Positions 8,258 through 16,783 of a stretch of DNA of 33,318 nucleotides are shown piece by piece. Under the pieces are notes generated by a model, which did no database searches, was not told where the DNA came from, and saw only the letters and a list, made by a program, of their open reading frames with translations. Position 1 is the first letter of the stretch. Each line of letters opens with the position of its first letter. The stretch comes from Luminiphilus sp. (GTDB lineage Bacteria; Pseudomonadota; Gammaproteobacteria; Pseudomonadales; Halieaceae), in contig JAQWUD010000043.1 of NCBI GenBank assembly GCA_029242325.1, positions 1-33,318 of the forward strand, written 5' to 3'. Position numbers and translations under genes: made by a program.

Positions 8258-9218
8258 GTTGGTCTCCCTCTCCTGCAGGCCGGCACTGGCGCTTGACGTG
8301 TTGCAGGAATTTACTGTTCCAAGAGGTGTGTACCTCGTTACTGTCGACCCAGTACATCACAAATTCGGGCAACAATGCGCGCGCTGACTCCTCACTAATG
8401 CCAGCGAGGCGCAGCGTATCGTAGACCGCGGAATCGGGTTGCCAATTGCGTGGTATGCGAGTGGGTTCGGTACTGTGGTGCATCTGGCTGGTGTGTCTTA
8501 GCCAGCGGCGACGCACATGTTCTACAAACCGGCTATTGATTTCCTTTGGTGCCCCGCCGCGCTCGCTCCAATAGAGCACGAACTCGGACCTGACAGATTC
8601 AGCGAACTCCACATCGATATCCGCCTGAATCAGAATATCCAGCGCATCTGCACTGGGTTGCCAATCCCGTCCAAAGGACGGAGGGGGGCGCACCTCGAAC
8701 GCCAGCCGCGGCGGCTGTTGTTGTTGCCAGCGCCCGAGTACATGTTGCCGGAACTGAGTGTCGATCTCTCTTCCAGGTCCCGGTACGAAGCTGCTTTGGG
8801 CCTCGCGAATGGCATTTTCTGGGATGCCGTGATTCAGTGTGAGGAGCTCTATTAAGGCATGACTGGGCACCCAGTCAGGTTGTTGGGTTACCGTGTTCCT
8901 TGTGCTGTCTCCAATGATGGTGGGCGTCTCTGCTGCGGCGGTGTCTGCCACTCTCAAAATGAGTTGATTGGGTCCGCTCTGCGCCGCGCGAACCAAAATG
9001 CCCAAAGCCACCAGCTTTTCCGTCAGCAACTCAATATGATCCACGGACCAGAAGGGCAGAGACTGATGCAAGGAATTCAAATCAAAGGTCGCCCAGTGGT
9101 GGCCTGTGAGGCGCGTCCCCAGCTTTTGCAGTAGCACCGCTTCCTCAAGCCCAATTGTCGCCGCAAGCTCCGGTGAAAACGTGAGTTGTCGATCGGGGAT
9201 GAGTGAACCAAATTGCAT
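8160..9218 (-). CDS. Triple DnaT-like-domain primosomal protein
   Basis: A 352-residue protein with an N-terminal winged-helix-like domain (about 1-95; begins M-Q-F-G-S-L-I-P-D) followed by three copies of a DnaT C-terminal-like unit. Each unit has the pattern W-x-P ... F-x-x-(Y-W) ... F-x-x-H-V-x-x-(R)W. They begin near D-W-V-P, D-W-Q-P and N-W-Q-P, about 60-65 residues apart; the first is the most diverged. DnaT of E. coli binds ssDNA and helps load DnaB in replication restart. The tail after about 305 is Gly/Arg/Ser-rich and overlaps the next gene. The start at 9218 is chosen because the reading frame further upstream runs toward radA and lacks family resemblance. With the lambda-P-like gene it forms a probable helicase-loading operon and may be the DopC-type partner. 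Confidence 0.75.
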   Translation of the reverse strand: MQFGSLIPDRQLTFSPELAATIGLEEAVLLQKLGTRLTGHHWATFDLNSLHQSLPFWSVDHIELLTEKLVALGILVRAAQSGPNQLILRVADTAAAETPTIIGDSTRNTVTQQPDWVPSHALIELLTLNHGIPENAIREAQSSFVPGPGREIDTQFRQHVLGRWQQQQPPRLAFEVRPPPSFGRDWQPSADALDILIQADIDVEFAESVRSEFVLYWSERGGAPKEINSRFVEHVRRRWLRHTSQMHHSTEPTRIPRNWQPDSAVYDTLRLAGISEESARALLPEFVMYWVDSNEVHTSWNSKFLQHVKRQCRPAGEGDQHGGEAGRSNTGSGHRSKDRSLNDDLTDTSWAN

Positions 9219-9307
9219 TGGGTGACGTGCAGACTGGAAAGGCCTGTTAGGATACCGGCTTAACTGCACCAATACACGTTCTACGATCAGTTTCTGCGGA
9301 GTTTCTC

Positions 9308-10687
9308 GTGGCCAAGGCAAAGACAGCATTTGTTTGCAGTGACTGCGGTGCCGATTTTCCAAAATGGCAGGGTCAATGCGGTGAGTGCAACGCGTGGAAT
9401 ACCTTATCCGAGATACGGTTGAGCTCGGCAGCGGGTAAGACAGTAGTGACGTCTCGCGGGGGCGCTCGTTCGGGGTTCGCGGGCAGCAAGGCGGCGGTGC
9501 AACGACTGGAAGAGGTTGCGGTTTTGGACCTCCCCCGGCTTGCGTCGGGTTTTGAAGAATTCGACCGAGTGCTGGGTGGTGGCTTTGTTCCCGGGTCGAG
9601 CATTCTCATCGGCGGGCACCCGGGAGCGGGCAAGAGCACCTTGCTGCTGCAAACCCTGTGCCGCCTCGCAGCACAGCACAGTGCGCTGTACGTCACCGGC
9701 GAAGAGTCGCCGGAGCAGATCGCCCTTCGCGCCAGCCGCCTCAACCTGCCCGCAGATCAGCTTCAGTTGCTCGCTGAGACCGATGTAGACGAAATCTTGT
9801 CCTCGGCTTTGACACTGCAACCGCGGATTTTAGTTGTTGATTCCATTCAGGTGGTGCATAGCGAGACACTGACGTCAGCCCCGGGAAGCGTATCGCAAGT
9901 GCGGGATTGTGCGGCGCAGCTCACGCGCTATGCCAAGCAGACGGGCACTGTGTTGATTCTGGTGGGGCATGTCACGAAAGACGGTAGCTTGGCCGGGCCC
10001 AAAGTGCTTGAGCATATGATCGATTGCTCCATTTTGCTTGAGGGTGATCACGACTCTCGTTACCGGACTCTCCGAGGGCAAAAGAATCGATTTGGCGCGG
10101 TGAATGAGCTGGGCATCTTTGCCATGACCGACTCGGGCATGCGCGAGGTCACCAACCCGTCGGCAATTTTTCTTGATCGCTCAGAGCATACGGCACCGGG
10201 AACAACGGTTGTTGTTGTGTGGGAGGGTACCCGGCCGCTGCTAGTGGAAATTCAAGCGTTGGTAGACGACAGCTCTTTGGGAAATCCGCGACGGGTGACA
10301 GTGGGGTTTGAGCAAAATCGATTGGCAATGTTGCTGGCTGTATTGCATCGCCACGCCGGGATTCATGTTGGGGATCAGGATGTTTTTGCCAATGTGGTAG
10401 GCGGCGTCAGGGTGACGGAGACTTCTGCCGACTTGGCTTTATTGCTGGCGGTAGTGTCCAGCCTGCGAAACCGTCCACTTCCCAGAGATTGGGTGGTTTT
10501 TGGTGAGGTCGGGTTATCAGGTGAGATCAGGCCTGTGGCAAGTGGACAGGAGCGGATCACAGAAGCCGCCAAGCACGGCTTCAAGGTCGCCATCGTGCCC
10601 AAGGCCAACACACCTCAAAAACCGCCGCCCAACCTAAAGGTGATTCCGGTGACCAGGCTCACAGAGGCGCTTGAGGCCTGCGGGTAG
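9308..10687 (+). CDS. radA: DNA repair protein RadA (Sms)
   Basis: A 459-residue RadA, the branch-migration helicase that processes recombination intermediates. It has a Cys4 zinc ribbon at the N-terminus (C-S-D-C ... C-G-E-C), a RecA-like ATPase core with Walker A G-G-H-P-G-A-G-K109-S-T, the RadA-specific K259-N-R-F-G motif, and a Lon-protease-like C-terminal domain. Length equals the E. coli protein (460). The start is GTG at 9308 with GGAG at 9298-9301. It is divergent from the DnaT-like gene, with 89 bases between start codons, so the two share one control region. Confidence 0.97.
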   Translation: MAKAKTAFVCSDCGADFPKWQGQCGECNAWNTLSEIRLSSAAGKTVVTSRGGARSGFAGSKAAVQRLEEVAVLDLPRLASGFEEFDRVLGGGFVPGSSILIGGHPGAGKSTLLLQTLCRLAAQHSALYVTGEESPEQIALRASRLNLPADQLQLLAETDVDEILSSALTLQPRILVVDSIQVVHSETLTSAPGSVSQVRDCAAQLTRYAKQTGTVLILVGHVTKDGSLAGPKVLEHMIDCSILLEGDHDSRYRTLRGQKNRFGAVNELGIFAMTDSGMREVTNPSAIFLDRSEHTAPGTTVVVVWEGTRPLLVEIQALVDDSSLGNPRRVTVGFEQNRLAMLLAVLHRHAGIHVGDQDVFANVVGGVRVTETSADLALLLAVVSSLRNRPLPRDWVVFGEVGLSGEIRPVASGQERITEAAKHGFKVAIVPKANTPQKPPPNLKVIPVTRLTEALEACG

Positions 10688-10727
10688 CAAAGGTGAAGCT
10701 ATTCGGGTGCGCGAACCGGCGCCGAGA

Positions 10728-12392
10728 TTACTTTAGCTTGCGATGTTTTACCCGGCTCGGTACCGCTGCATCAGCACCGGCCCGGTTGCGTCGATCCGCC
10801 TCGTAGTCGGTGTAATTGCCTTCATGAAAGACCACGTTGCCGTCATCCTCGTACGCGAGAATATGGGTGGCAATCCGGTCAAGGAACCATCGGTCGTGCG
10901 AAATTACGAGTGCGGAGCCGGGAAATGCCAGTAATGCTTCTTCCAGAGCCCGCAGTGTTTCCACATCCAGGTCATTTGTCGGTTCATCCAGTAGCAGCAC
11001 ATTGGCGCCCTGTTTGAGGAGCTTTGCCAGATGCAGTCGATTGCGCTCGCCGCCGGAGAGGTCTTTGACAAATTTCTGCTGATCTGAGCCCTTGAAGTTA
11101 AAGCGGCCTACATAGCTGCGCGAGGGAATCTCGTAGGTCCCAATGCGGATAATATCGTGGCCGTCCGACACCTCCTCCCACACCGTTTTGCTGCCATCCA
11201 GATCGTCGCGGGATTGGTCAACATAGCCTAATTCGACAGTATCCCCGACGACGACTCCGCCACCATCGGGTGTTTCAAGCCCCATCAAGATCCTGAAGAG
11301 GGTCGATTTACCCATGCCGTTGGCACCAATGATCCCCACGATACTGCCCTTGGGCACGACAAAGCTCACGTCTTCGAACAACAAGCGATCGCCAAAGGTT
11401 TTTCTTAAACCGGCCACCTCAATCACTTTGTCTCCAAGTCGCGCCCCGGGTGGAATATAGATTTCGTTGGTTTCGTTACGCGTCTGGAATTCCTGTGAGC
11501 TCAGCTCCTCAAATCGCTGCAGTCTCGCCTTATTCTTGGCTTGACGCCCCTTCGGATTGGAGCGGACCCACTCCAGCTCCGCCTTGATCGCTTTTTGATG
11601 TGACGCTTCCTGTCGCTGTTCTTGTCCCAGGCGCTTCTCCTTCGCCTCCAGCCAGTTGGAATAATTTCCTTCGTACGGGATCCCGCGCCCCCGGTCTAAT
11701 TCCAGAATCCATCCGGCCGCGTTATCGAGGAAGTAGCGATCGTGAGTGATGGCCACAACGGTGCCGGGAAAATCCTCCAGAAAGTGCTCCAGCCACGCCA
11801 CTGACTCTGCGTCTAGGTGGTTGGTAGGCTCGTCCAGAAGCAACATGTCAGGTTCTGAGAGGAGCAGGCGCGCCAGCGCGACGCGGCGCCTCTCCCCGCC
11901 TGAGAGCGTCTCGACGTTGGCCTCCCACGGAGGCAGCCTCAGTGCATTGGCCGCTATTTCAAGTTGCGTATTCAGGTTGTGTGCATCGCTCGCCTGAATA
12001 ATATCTTCCAGTCTCGCCTGCTCCTTTGCCAGGGCATCAAAATCGGCGTCTGGTTCCGCATAGTCGGCGTACACCTTCTCCAATCCGGCCAATGCGTCGA
12101 TCGCATCCTGAACACCCTCTTCGACATTGCCGCGCACATCCTTTTCCAGGTTCAGTTGCGGCTCCTGCGATAGATACCCAATCTTGATATCCGACTGCGG
12201 GCGCGCTTCACCCAGTATGTCGGTATCGATGCCCGCCATGATTCTCAAGAGCGTTGATTTACCTGCGCCGTTGAGTCCCAGTACGCCAATTTTGGCGCCC
12301 GGAAAGAACGACAACGAAATGTCTTTCAGGATTTCTTTTTTCGGCGGGACGATTTTTCCCACTCGGTTCATGGTGTAAACGTATTGCGCCAC
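10728..12392 (-). CDS. ettA: Energy-dependent translational throttle protein EttA (ABC-F)
   Basis: A 554-residue ABC-F protein that binds the ribosomal E site and gates the first elongation cycle according to the ADP/ATP ratio. Two ABC domains are present with Walker A motifs G-L-N-G-A-G-K-S-T and G-A-N-G-M-G-K-S-T and signatures L-S-G-G-E-R-R-R and L-S-G-G-E-R-N-R. A charged P-site tRNA interaction linker lies between them. It is near-identical to E. coli EttA along its length (555), including M-A-Q-Y-V-Y-T-M at the start. The start codon is GTG at 12392 with GGAG 8 bases upstream. Confidence 0.97.
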   Translation of the reverse strand: MAQYVYTMNRVGKIVPPKKEILKDISLSFFPGAKIGVLGLNGAGKSTLLRIMAGIDTDILGEARPQSDIKIGYLSQEPQLNLEKDVRGNVEEGVQDAIDALAGLEKVYADYAEPDADFDALAKEQARLEDIIQASDAHNLNTQLEIAANALRLPPWEANVETLSGGERRRVALARLLLSEPDMLLLDEPTNHLDAESVAWLEHFLEDFPGTVVAITHDRYFLDNAAGWILELDRGRGIPYEGNYSNWLEAKEKRLGQEQRQEASHQKAIKAELEWVRSNPKGRQAKNKARLQRFEELSSQEFQTRNETNEIYIPPGARLGDKVIEVAGLRKTFGDRLLFEDVSFVVPKGSIVGIIGANGMGKSTLFRILMGLETPDGGGVVVGDTVELGYVDQSRDDLDGSKTVWEEVSDGHDIIRIGTYEIPSRSYVGRFNFKGSDQQKFVKDLSGGERNRLHLAKLLKQGANVLLLDEPTNDLDVETLRALEEALLAFPGSALVISHDRWFLDRIATHILAYEDDGNVVFHEGNYTDYEADRRNRAGADAAVPSRVKHRKLK

Positions 12393-12431
12393 GAGCAGAC
12401 TCCATAGAAAGGTAACGGGCGGTTCGAACGC

Positions 12432-12461
12432 GGTATACCCCGCGACTGTGAGCGTTGTCAG
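12432..12461 (-). promoter_or_regulatory. Putative sigma70 promoter for ettA
   Basis: Reading the minus strand, CTGACA (12461-12456) and TATACC (12437-12432) are 18 bases apart, a good -35 and a fair -10. They lie in the 134-base gap between the 59-residue ORF and ettA, and would give ettA its own transcript. Confidence 0.45.
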
Positions 12462-12526
12462 AGGAGTGAGAGTGTACTGAATCGCCGCGGATCACGCTCA
12501 CTTTTGCGCGTTTTGCACCGGTGAAT

Positions 12527-12706
12527 TTATTCTTCCCGGATCTCAACGATCGTGGATTTGATGACATCTTCAAGCTTCTGTTCTGTCTCGTTCCACACCA
12601 CCAGACGCTCGCTGCTGGGATGAGCCGGTACGGCTGCGTCTTTGAATTCGATAGTTTTCATCTCACCGCTTTTCCAATGCTTGAATGTCATGAACTTCTT
12701 GGGCAT
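12527..12706 (-). CDS. Small protein (59 residues) at the end of the rimK operon
   Basis: An ATG-started ORF of 59 codons. It begins M-P-K-K-F-M-T-F-K-H-W-K-S-G and ends I-V-E-I-R-E-E. The protein is mixed charged, soluble and without cysteines or membrane segments. Reasons to believe it is real: a GAGG Shine-Dalgarno (complement of about 12717-12720), TAATG overlap with the ORF before it, and codon use like the neighbouring genes. I do not recognise the family. Given its place after rimB, rimK and a desuccinylase it could act with ribosome modification, but nothing in its sequence proves that. Confidence 0.6.
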   Translation of the reverse strand: MPKKFMTFKHWKSGEMKTIEFKDAAVPAHPSSERLVVWNETEQKLEDVIKSTIVEIREE

Positions 12707-12837
12707 TAATCCGTAACCTCTTTGTCTATGCCTGACGTGTTACGCAGGGATTCAATCAGCGCAGCAGTGCGTTTGCGCCTGCCGTAGCGATCGAGCACGG
12801 GCTCGCTGTGCTCAAAAGCGATGCGGGCCGCTTTCAC
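12706..12837 (-). CDS. Possible micro-protein (43 residues)
   Basis: A GTG-started ORF of 43 codons that fits exactly between the desuccinylase gene and the 59-residue ORF. Its start overlaps the upstream stop as TAGTG, and its own stop overlaps the next start as TAATG. The peptide is basic and helical-looking in the middle (D-R-Y-G-R-R-K-R-T-A-A-L-I-E-S-L). There is no separate Shine-Dalgarno, so translation would depend on reinitiation. It could be a real micro-protein or just a coupling relay; no family is recognised. Confidence 0.4.
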   Translation of the reverse strand: MKAARIAFEHSEPVLDRYGRRKRTAALIESLRNTSGIDKEVTD

Positions 12838-13916
12838 TATAGTGCGATGGGAGCAGTACTGGGATCATCTTCCGTTGGTTGATAATCAGATGGCATGAGT
12901 TCTTCGTGAAATGAATCTGCCGTAAAAGTGGCCTCTTGATGCATGTCGGCAACATGAAACAGGGCATCGCCGGCATAAACAAGTGGCAGATTGGACCGGC
13001 CGATGATGACGCCGGCGGTTGGCGATCTGACTTCTGTTTCCTCGATCCCGAGCGGATCCGCGATGAGGCCAATCACCTGCTCTTTATTAACCTGAGCCCC
13101 CAGCGGCACCAGCACGCGGTGAATGCCACTCGCGGGTGCTCTCAGCCACTGAGTCTGACGACTGAAAATAGGCTTATGGCGATTGCTGGCGCGACTTTTG
13201 CGCAGCATGCCCAAATGCCTCATCACATTTACCACACCTTTTACACCCGCGCGGATGTGTACCTCATCGAATCTCAGGGCTTCGCAGCTCTCATAGAGGA
13301 TGACTGGCACACCCAGTTCGGTCGCACACTGGCGCAACGAGCCGTCGCGGACAGCTGAGTTGATCACCAACGGAGCGCCAAAAGCCTCTGTCATTGCCCG
13401 CACCTCCGGATCACTGAGTTCCGCCCGGATTTGCGGAAAGTTGCTGCGGTGCCTGCCCCCCGTATGCAGATCGATGCCGTGGGTGCAGTGAGACACAATT
13501 TCCTGCATAAAAGTATGCGCAACTCTGCCCGTCAGAGAGCCCGTGGCGGAGCCTGGAAAACTGCGATTCAGGTCACGCCCGTCAGGTAGGTAGCGTGAGT
13601 GGGAAATAACCCCATATACGTTCACGATGGGTATTGCCAGCAGCGTGCCGCGCAGCTTGCGCACATCGATTCGCTTGATCAGCCGGCGAATAATCTCAAT
13701 GCCGTTAATTTCATCCCCGTGGATGGCGGCACACACAAACATCGCAGGTCCAGCACGCTTGCCGTGGATCACATGTGCCGACATCGCCAGATCATCGTGC
13801 GCGTAGGTGGGCGCAACCGGTATCTTTACGGTTTTCTGCTCCCCGGGGGCAATCAGTGCGTCGCCAATTTTGAAGTGAGTGGCAGCCGTGCTACCTGCCT
13901 TGTCGTGGGTAGGCAC
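12837..13916 (-). CDS. Succinylglutamate desuccinylase / aspartoacylase family protein (M14-like)
   Basis: A 359-residue zinc carboxypeptidase-fold protein. The N-terminal catalytic domain shows H-G-D-E (about 67-70), the D-G-R-D-L-N-R-S-F-P-G segment (about 112-122) and D-L-H-T-G-G (about 149-154), which supply the usual zinc ligands and substrate-binding residues of the AstE/ASPA group. The C-terminal ~85 residues form a lipoyl-like beta domain (L-R-A-P-A-S-G ... R-S-P-T-A-G-V-I). The start is GTG at 13916 with AAAGG 6-7 bases upstream, 4 bases after the rimK stop. Its position beside rimK/rimB suggests it removes an acyl or amino-acyl group linked to glutamate metabolism; the substrate is unknown. 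Confidence 0.85.
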   Translation of the reverse strand: MPTHDKAGSTAATHFKIGDALIAPGEQKTVKIPVAPTYAHDDLAMSAHVIHGKRAGPAMFVCAAIHGDEINGIEIIRRLIKRIDVRKLRGTLLAIPIVNVYGVISHSRYLPDGRDLNRSFPGSATGSLTGRVAHTFMQEIVSHCTHGIDLHTGGRHRSNFPQIRAELSDPEVRAMTEAFGAPLVINSAVRDGSLRQCATELGVPVILYESCEALRFDEVHIRAGVKGVVNVMRHLGMLRKSRASNRHKPIFSRQTQWLRAPASGIHRVLVPLGAQVNKEQVIGLIADPLGIEETEVRSPTAGVIIGRSNLPLVYAGDALFHVADMHQEATFTADSFHEELMPSDYQPTEDDPSTAPIAL

Positions 13917-13920
13917 AGCT

Positions 13921-14826
13921 TTAACCTTTTACTCGGCGCTGCGATTTCCCTGTGTGCACGTGGGACTCGATAAATTGAATGATCTTGCCTGCCACATTGA
14001 CACCTGTCGCTTCCTCGATGCCCTTGAGTCCCGGCGATGAATTCACCTCCATCACCAGAGGGCCGCGAGCAGACCTGAGAATGTCTACTCCCGCCACATT
14101 CAGCCCCATAGTGTGAGCCGCCTTGATCGCCGTGCGCCGCTCGAGGGCACTGAGCTTGGTGAGTTTGGCGCTGCCGCCGCGGTGGAGGTTGGAGCGAAAT
14201 TCACCTGCGGCCGAGGTTCTCTCCATCGCCGCTACCACTTTATTGCCGATCACAAAACATCGCACGTCTGAACCACCGGCTTCCTTGATAAATTCTTGCA
14301 CCAGAAAATCTGCGCCTAATTCCTTAAACGCTTCGATCACTGATTCTGCGGCTTTGGCCGTTTCTGCAAGGACTACGCCGCGTCCTTGTGTGCCCTCGAG
14401 TAATTTCACTACCACAGGCGCTCCGCCCACCAGTTGAATGAGCTGGCGCGTATTGGAGACATCATGCGCAAAACCGGTTGCGGGCATCCCCAGCCCTCTC
14501 TTAGATAACAGCTGCAATGCCCTGAGCTTGGAGCGAGAGCGACCTAGTGGAATGGAACCTACTAGCGCATAGGTATCCATCATTTCGAACTGGCGAATGA
14601 CCGCAGTGCCGTAGTTGGTAATAGAAGCGCCAATCCGTGGAATGATCGCATCAAGGTGGTCCAACTGCTGCCCGCGATACCACACCGCTGGTTTGGCCGA
14701 GCTGATGTCCATGTAACACTTGAGGGTGTCAATGACACGACAATGGTGGCCCGATGCAATCGCTTCTTCTAATAATCTGGAGGTACTGTAGAGCTTGGGG
14801 TTGCGCGAGAGAATGCCTATTTTCAT
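13921..14826 (-). CDS. rimK: Ribosomal protein S6--L-glutamate ligase
   Basis: A 301-residue ATP-grasp ligase that adds glutamate residues to the C-terminus of ribosomal protein S6. It is closely similar to E. coli RimK (300 residues) throughout, with M-K-I-G-I-L-S-R at the start, [15 protein letters not shown] near 135-150, F-R-S-N-L-H-R-G-G near 205 and [10 protein letters not shown] near 255-265. Two tandem ATGs exist. 14829 overlaps the rimB stop as ATGA, and 14826 gives the conserved M-K-I start; the difference is one residue. The order rimB-rimK-desuccinylase indicates one operon. Confidence 0.95.
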   Translation of the reverse strand: MKIGILSRNPKLYSTSRLLEEAIASGHHCRVIDTLKCYMDISSAKPAVWYRGQQLDHLDAIIPRIGASITNYGTAVIRQFEMMDTYALVGSIPLGRSRSKLRALQLLSKRGLGMPATGFAHDVSNTRQLIQLVGGAPVVVKLLEGTQGRGVVLAETAKAAESVIEAFKELGADFLVQEFIKEAGGSDVRCFVIGNKVVAAMERTSAAGEFRSNLHRGGSAKLTKLSALERRTAIKAAHTMGLNVAGVDILRSARGPLVMEVNSSPGLKGIEEATGVNVAGKIIQFIESHVHTGKSQRRVKG

Positions 14827-15278
14827 CATGATTCCGGTGGGTAGTGCCGACTCCCACCCTGCAAGAAAGAGCGTCGCGGGAGTACGGTAGCGTCGTGTGG
14901 TATTGCAGTGCGACCCAGCAACATGCGGAATGTCATTGTGCTGCGATCGGTCAGCGTAATATTGATGGCCGATTGTAATGACCCGAGGTCGATATGAGTA
15001 CGAATCACGGGCCTTTTTTCCATATTGCCGCCAGAGTCTTTGACATTGCGGTATTCCTGCACGGGTACTTCGCAGACGACACGGGGGGCATCTCGCTGCT
15101 GCATCGGATAGAGGCTGAAACGGACCCAATCAAACTGATCTCGCTGGAAAATGGTGATGTCCTGGGCATTGAGTGCGCTCGTTCGAGCGCCCGTATCTAC
15201 TTTGACCTTGATCCAGGGTACTTTGAGTTCGGGCAGGGCCAGCCACTCTCGCCAACCCACCGCCAGCGGGCGACTCAA
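14826..15278 (-). CDS. rimB: RimB-type retropepsin-like protease (ATP-dependent zinc protease family)
   Basis: A 150-residue protein of the PF05618 'putative ATP-dependent zinc protease' family, which has an aspartic-protease-like fold. The active-site-like motif is K-V-D28-T-G-A-R-T-S-A-L. The family member RimB of Pseudomonas was reported to trim the glutamates that RimK adds to S6, making RimB a counterpart of rimK. The start is TTG at 15278, overlapping the ugd stop as TTGA, with GAGAG just upstream; there is no ATG near the conserved start region. Confidence 0.88.
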   Translation of the reverse strand: MSRPLAVGWREWLALPELKVPWIKVKVDTGARTSALNAQDITIFQRDQFDWVRFSLYPMQQRDAPRVVCEVPVQEYRNVKDSGGNMEKRPVIRTHIDLGSLQSAINITLTDRSTMTFRMLLGRTAIPHDATVLPRRSFLQGGSRHYPPES

Positions 15279-16618
15279 GAGACTCTCTGCACAGATAGCC
15301 CACGTCCGATACCGTAGTATTCGATGCCAAGCGCCTCCAAGTAATCCGGATCGTAAAGATTTCGACCGTCGATGATCACGGGGTGATTCAGGCGCGACTT
15401 GATATCCTCAAAATCGGGTGACCTGAACGCTTTCCACTCGGTACAGATTACAAGGCAATCAGCCGCGTCGATCGCAGCCTCTTTAGTTGTCGCGAACTCG
15501 AGATCACTGCGCTGACCATAAATCCGAGCACAGGCCTCCATGGCTTGGGGGTCAAATGCCTTGATCCGGCCGCCGGCGGCCCAGATTGCTTCCATCAAAG
15601 TCCTGCTGGGCGCCTCGCGCATGTCGTCGGTATTCGGCTTGAACGATAAGCCCCAAACAGCAATTGTCCTGTCATTAAGACCCGGACCGAAGCGCGAGAG
15701 CACATGATGCGAAAGCTTTTGCTTTTGCCTTTCGTTGGCGTTGTGGACTGCGGTCAAAATCTGCCCGTCGGTGCCGCTCGCTCGTGCTAGCTGCTCGAGT
15801 GCCTTCACATCTTTAGGAAAGCAGGAGCCGCCGTAACCTGCACCGGGATAGATGAACTGATAACCGATGCGTGGATCCGAGCCAATGCCTTTGCGGACCC
15901 ACTCCACGTCAGCACCGACGGCCTCGGCAATGTTGGCTATTTCGTTAATAAAACTGATCTTGGTTGCCAGCATGGCATTGGCGGCGTACTTGGTGAGTTC
16001 AGCACTTCGGAGGTCCATAACCATCATTTTGTCGCGATTGCGATTGAAGGATTCGTACATTCTTTGAAATTCGGCGACCGTGTCCTCGGATCGTGCGCCT
16101 ACAATAATGCGATCGGGGCGTAGCGCATCGGCCACGGCAGAGCCCTCTTTCAAAAATTCGGGGTTCGAACAGACCTCAAAGGGGATATCGACTCGTCGAT
16201 CAGCGAGTGCGTCATCGATCACGCGGGATACTTGATCGGCCGTTCCGACAGGCACAGTAGATTTATTGATCACGACTTTTCGCGCAGTCATGTGCTGCGC
16301 GATGCCACTGGCCACTGCCATGACAGCGCCCAAATCCGCATCACCCGCCTCAGTTGCGGGTGTACCCACGCAGATAAAAAGATAGTCGCCGTGCTCAACC
16401 GCGTCTTGGGTATCTGAAGTGAAGCGGAGCTTCCCCTGCGCGACACCCGCTTTTACCAAATCACTGAGCCCGGGTTCGAAGAAGGGCAGCTCGCCACCTT
16501 GAATTAGCTCGATACGGGCCGGATCAATGTCCATGCAGACCACGTTGTGCCCCACCTCGGAGAAAACCGCCGCCTGCACAAGACCGACGTACCCACTGCC
16601 GAAGATACTGATCCGCAC
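15275..16618 (-). CDS. ugd: UDP-glucose 6-dehydrogenase
   Basis: A 447-residue UDP-glucose dehydrogenase that oxidises UDP-glucose to UDP-glucuronate with two NAD+, for polysaccharide or lipid A precursor synthesis. It has the Rossmann motif G-S-G-Y-V-G-L at residues 6-12, S-T-V-P-V-G-T, E-F-L-K-E-G-S-A, and the catalytic G-Y-G-G-S-C-F-P-K-D (active-site Cys). GTG at 16618 has GGGAG about 7 bases upstream and gives M-R-I-S-I-F-G; a TTG at 16645 is less likely. It leads the minus-strand operon and overlaps rimB by 4 bases, although no functional link to rimBK is evident. Confidence 0.93.
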   Translation of the reverse strand: MRISIFGSGYVGLVQAAVFSEVGHNVVCMDIDPARIELIQGGELPFFEPGLSDLVKAGVAQGKLRFTSDTQDAVEHGDYLFICVGTPATEAGDADLGAVMAVASGIAQHMTARKVVINKSTVPVGTADQVSRVIDDALADRRVDIPFEVCSNPEFLKEGSAVADALRPDRIIVGARSEDTVAEFQRMYESFNRNRDKMMVMDLRSAELTKYAANAMLATKISFINEIANIAEAVGADVEWVRKGIGSDPRIGYQFIYPGAGYGGSCFPKDVKALEQLARASGTDGQILTAVHNANERQKQKLSHHVLSRFGPGLNDRTIAVWGLSFKPNTDDMREAPSRTLMEAIWAAGGRIKAFDPQAMEACARIYGQRSDLEFATTKEAAIDAADCLVICTEWKAFRSPDFEDIKSRLNHPVIIDGRNLYDPDYLEALGIEYYGIGRGLSVQRVS

Positions 16619-16695
16619 ATTATTTCTCCCACCAGATAATCGCAATATCCTATACGGAAAACCGTTACTGTCTATAGCGCCGAGCCGACAAATGC

Positions 16696-16724
16696 CTGAC
16701 GTAAGACCCGTGTTCGGCTAACAT
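16696..16724 (+). promoter_or_regulatory. Possible glyA promoter
   Basis: CTGACG (16696-16701), a 17-base spacer and TAACAT (16719-16724), each 4 of 6 to consensus, lie in the 165-base divergent region between ugd and glyA and would give a 50-60-base leader. No riboswitch-like structure was recognised there. Confidence 0.3.
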
Positions 16725-16783
16725 TCACGCTCGCCGAGCCTTTGAGGCTTTGACCGCCCGATATTCATAAGCAGGATGCCACC

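Noticed and set aside
7580-9218. Prophage remnant as the explanation for the lambda-P-like gene
   Set aside because: There are no integrase, structural, lysis or att-like sequences nearby and flanking genes are core; domestication is simpler.
16619-16783. Glycine riboswitch or other leader element upstream of glyA
   Set aside because: No tandem aptamer-like structure or terminator fits in the short space; only a weak promoter was seen.
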